Positions 5,730-7,252 of a DNA stretch of 7,252 nucleotides are shown here, one piece after another. Within the stretch, counting starts at the first letter, position 1; each line of letters begins with the position of its first letter. Origin of the DNA: Lachnospiraceae bacterium. GTDB lineage: Bacteria > Bacillota > Clostridia > Lachnospirales > Lachnospiraceae. The position numbers were made by a program, and so were the translations under genes. A model generated the notes under the pieces. That model saw only the letters and a list, made by a program, of their open reading frames with translations. It was not told the DNA's origin and ran no database searches. Where the stretch lies: assembly GCA_017964745.1 (NCBI GenBank), contig JAGCRJ010000095.1, forward strand, positions 1-7,252, given 5' to 3'.

Positions 5730-7252
5730 ATGTTTTTACAGGATGGCAATGCGCTCGTCTTTAAGAAGGGCGGAGAGATCGTAAGGATCGAAAGCTGGGG
5801 AAAGAATGCCCTGCGTCTCAGAGCTACCAAGAACAATGATTTTACAGGTAATCTCTGGGCACTTTGTCCGAAGGATGAACGTCCCGCGGATCAGACGGAT
5901 GCGAAGATAGAGATAACCGAAAACAGAGCGGTCATCAAAAACGGTTCCACTTCGATGTCTGTCAGCAGTGAAGGGATCATCACATATTATAAGAATGATG
6001 AATTCCTTATGAGGGAATACTTCAGCAACTACGGCGGAACAGAGAACAATGCCGTAAGCTGCTTTAAGAGAGTGAACAGAGAGTACAAGCCCTATCTCAA
6101 CGGAGATTATAAGCTTACACTCCGCTTCGAGCCCATAGAGGGTGAGAAGATCTACGGTATGGGTGTTTACCAGAATCCGTACATCGAGCTTAAGGGAACG
6201 ACCCTCGAGCTTGCCCAGCGTAATGCGCAGACATCCATCCCCTTTGAGGTTTCCAATAAGGGATACGGACTTCTCTGGAACAATCCCGCGGTCGGTCACG
6301 TAACCTTCGGAAAGAATATGACCGAGTGGTCAGCCGATGCATCAAGGGAATTTGACCTCTGGATCACCACGGATGAATCACCCAAAGCCATCATCGAAAA
6401 CTACACCGCCGTTGTCGGACGTGCTCCAGAGATCGATGAAAAGCTTCTCGGACTCTGGCAGTGCAAGCTCAGATACAGAACCCAGGATGAGGTTCTTACC
6501 GTTGCGAGGAAATATCAGGAGCTCGGAATCAAGATCGATGTTCTCGTCATCGATTTCTTCCACTGGACTCTCCAGGGTGAATGGAAATTCGATAAGGAGT
6601 ACTGGCCCGATGTAAAGGCAATGGTCGACGAGCTTCACTCATACGGTATCAAGGTCATGGTATCCGTCTGGCCTTCCGTCGACAGAAAGAGTGAGAACTT
6701 CTATCCCATGGCTGACCGCGGACTTCTCATGAGAACCGAGAAGGGTGCCATGCAGACATATGATTACCAGGGCGACTGCGTAGTATATGATGCGACCAAT
6801 CCCGAAGCGAGAAAGTATGTATGGGATATCTGCAAAAAGAATTACTACGACTACGGAATAGACATGTTCTGGCTCGACAATGCGGAGCCCGATCTTACCG
6901 CATATGATTTCGACAATTACCGCTATTATCTCGGACCCGGCGCAGAGGTAAGCTGTATCTATCCCAGATGCTATGCACAGGGATTCTTCGAGGGAGAAAA
7001 GGAAGTACATCCCGACAAGAAGATCCTCAACCTCCTTCGCTGCGGATGGGTAGGATCACAGAAGTACGGAACACTTCTCTGGAGCGGAGACGTTTATTCC
7101 ACCTTCGAAGCACTTCAGTATTCCGTAAGAGGCGGACTTGATATAGGTCTTGCGGGAATCCCCTGGTGGACCACCGATATCGGCGGATTCATGAACAGCG
7201 ATGTAAATACGGACTACTTTAAGGAACTCCTTGTAAGATGGTATGAGTGGGC
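5730..7252 (+). CDS. GH31 alpha-xylosidase/alpha-glucosidase-like enzyme, C-terminus beyond window
   Basis: The first 507 residues of a family GH31 retaining alpha-glycosidase, still open at the window edge; the family is usually 650-800 residues, so perhaps 150-300 are missing. No signal peptide (start MFLQDGNALVFKK), so it is cytosolic. Residues 1 to about 230 are the N-terminal beta-sandwich. The barrel begins near GLWQCKLRY (241-249), followed by VIDFFHW (273-279), SVWP (312-315), FWLDNAEPD with D383 as nucleophile, WSGD with D454 as acid/base, and GIPWWTTDIGGF. The nucleophile motif resembles the WLDATEPE type of xyloglucan-acting alpha-xylosidases more than the WTDFGE type of YicI, which supports alpha-xylosidase, but alpha-glucosidase remains possible. 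It is probably co-transcribed with the fucosidase. In the xyloglucan reading it would remove the alpha-1,6-xylose from glucose after fucose and galactose are gone. Confidence 0.92.
   Translation, partial: MFLQDGNALVFKKGGEIVRIESWGKNALRLRATKNNDFTGNLWALCPKDERPADQTDAKIEITENRAVIKNGSTSMSVSSEGIITYYKNDEFLMREYFSNYGGTENNAVSCFKRVNREYKPYLNGDYKLTLRFEPIEGEKIYGMGVYQNPYIELKGTTLELAQRNAQTSIPFEVSNKGYGLLWNNPAVGHVTFGKNMTEWSADASREFDLWITTDESPKAIIENYTAVVGRAPEIDEKLLGLWQCKLRYRTQDEVLTVARKYQELGIKIDVLVIDFFHWTLQGEWKFDKEYWPDVKAMVDELHSYGIKVMVSVWPSVDRKSENFYPMADRGLLMRTEKGAMQTYDYQGDCVVYDATNPEARKYVWDICKKNYYDYGIDMFWLDNAEPDLTAYDFDNYRYYLGPGAEVSCIYPRCYAQGFFEGEKEVHPDKKILNLLRCGWVGSQKYGTLLWSGDVYSTFEALQYSVRGGLDIGLAGIPWWTTDIGGFMNSDVNTDYFKELLVRWYEW

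Noticed and set aside
5736..6299. Long open frame on the minus strand opposite the start of the GH31 gene
   Set aside because: Antisense shadow: the plus strand encodes a conserved GH31 N-terminal domain with a strong ribosome-binding site.
1..7252. CRISPR array, tRNA/rRNA gene, insertion sequence or integration site
   Set aside because: No regularly spaced repeats, cloverleaf-like sequence, transposase motifs or terminal inverted repeats were seen; almost the whole window is coding sequence of three enzymes.

Overview
The window looks like chromosomal DNA of a Gram-positive gut or rumen Clostridia species, most likely Lachnospiraceae-like. The basis is intermediate GC, AG-rich ribosome-binding sites, AGA-type arginine codons, TAA stops, and proteins that resemble the carbohydrate enzymes of that group. 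This placement comes from reading the sequence, not from a database search.

Layout: positions 1-81 probably hold the first 27 codons of a gene on the minus strand. Positions 82-274 form a divergent, AT-rich regulatory region with an extended -10 promoter, several short perfect inverted repeats and a 12-base direct repeat. Three closely packed plus-strand genes follow, with gaps of 24 and 25 bases: a GH94 glycoside phosphorylase (275-2704), a GH29 alpha-L-fucosidase fused to a membrane-anchored ectodomain (2729-5704), and a GH31 alpha-xylosidase/alpha-glucosidase-like enzyme cut off by the window end (5730 onward). No terminator lies between them, so they are probably one operon that continues past the window.

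Together the genes fit intracellular breakdown of an imported, branched and fucosylated oligosaccharide. GH29 would remove fucose, GH31 would remove alpha-linked xylose or glucose, and GH94 would phosphorolyse a beta-linked disaccharide to give a sugar 1-phosphate. Fucosylated xyloglucan oligosaccharides would need this mix of activities, although no beta-galactosidase or transporter is visible here and the GH94 does not have the standard cellobiose phosphorylase acceptor loop.

The most unusual object is the 991-residue GH29 protein. It has a signal peptide, two copies of an unrecognised roughly 150-residue domain, an acidic Pro/Glu-rich stalk, one transmembrane helix with positive charges on its C-terminal side, a charged Lys/Glu/Ala linker with predicted coiled coil, and then a complete GH29 catalytic domain. 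The predicted topology puts the duplicated domains outside the cell and the fucosidase inside. The linker also contains an A7 heptamer in the correct phase for a -1 frameshift that would end translation two codons later, which would give the membrane ectodomain without the enzyme. This second point is speculative.
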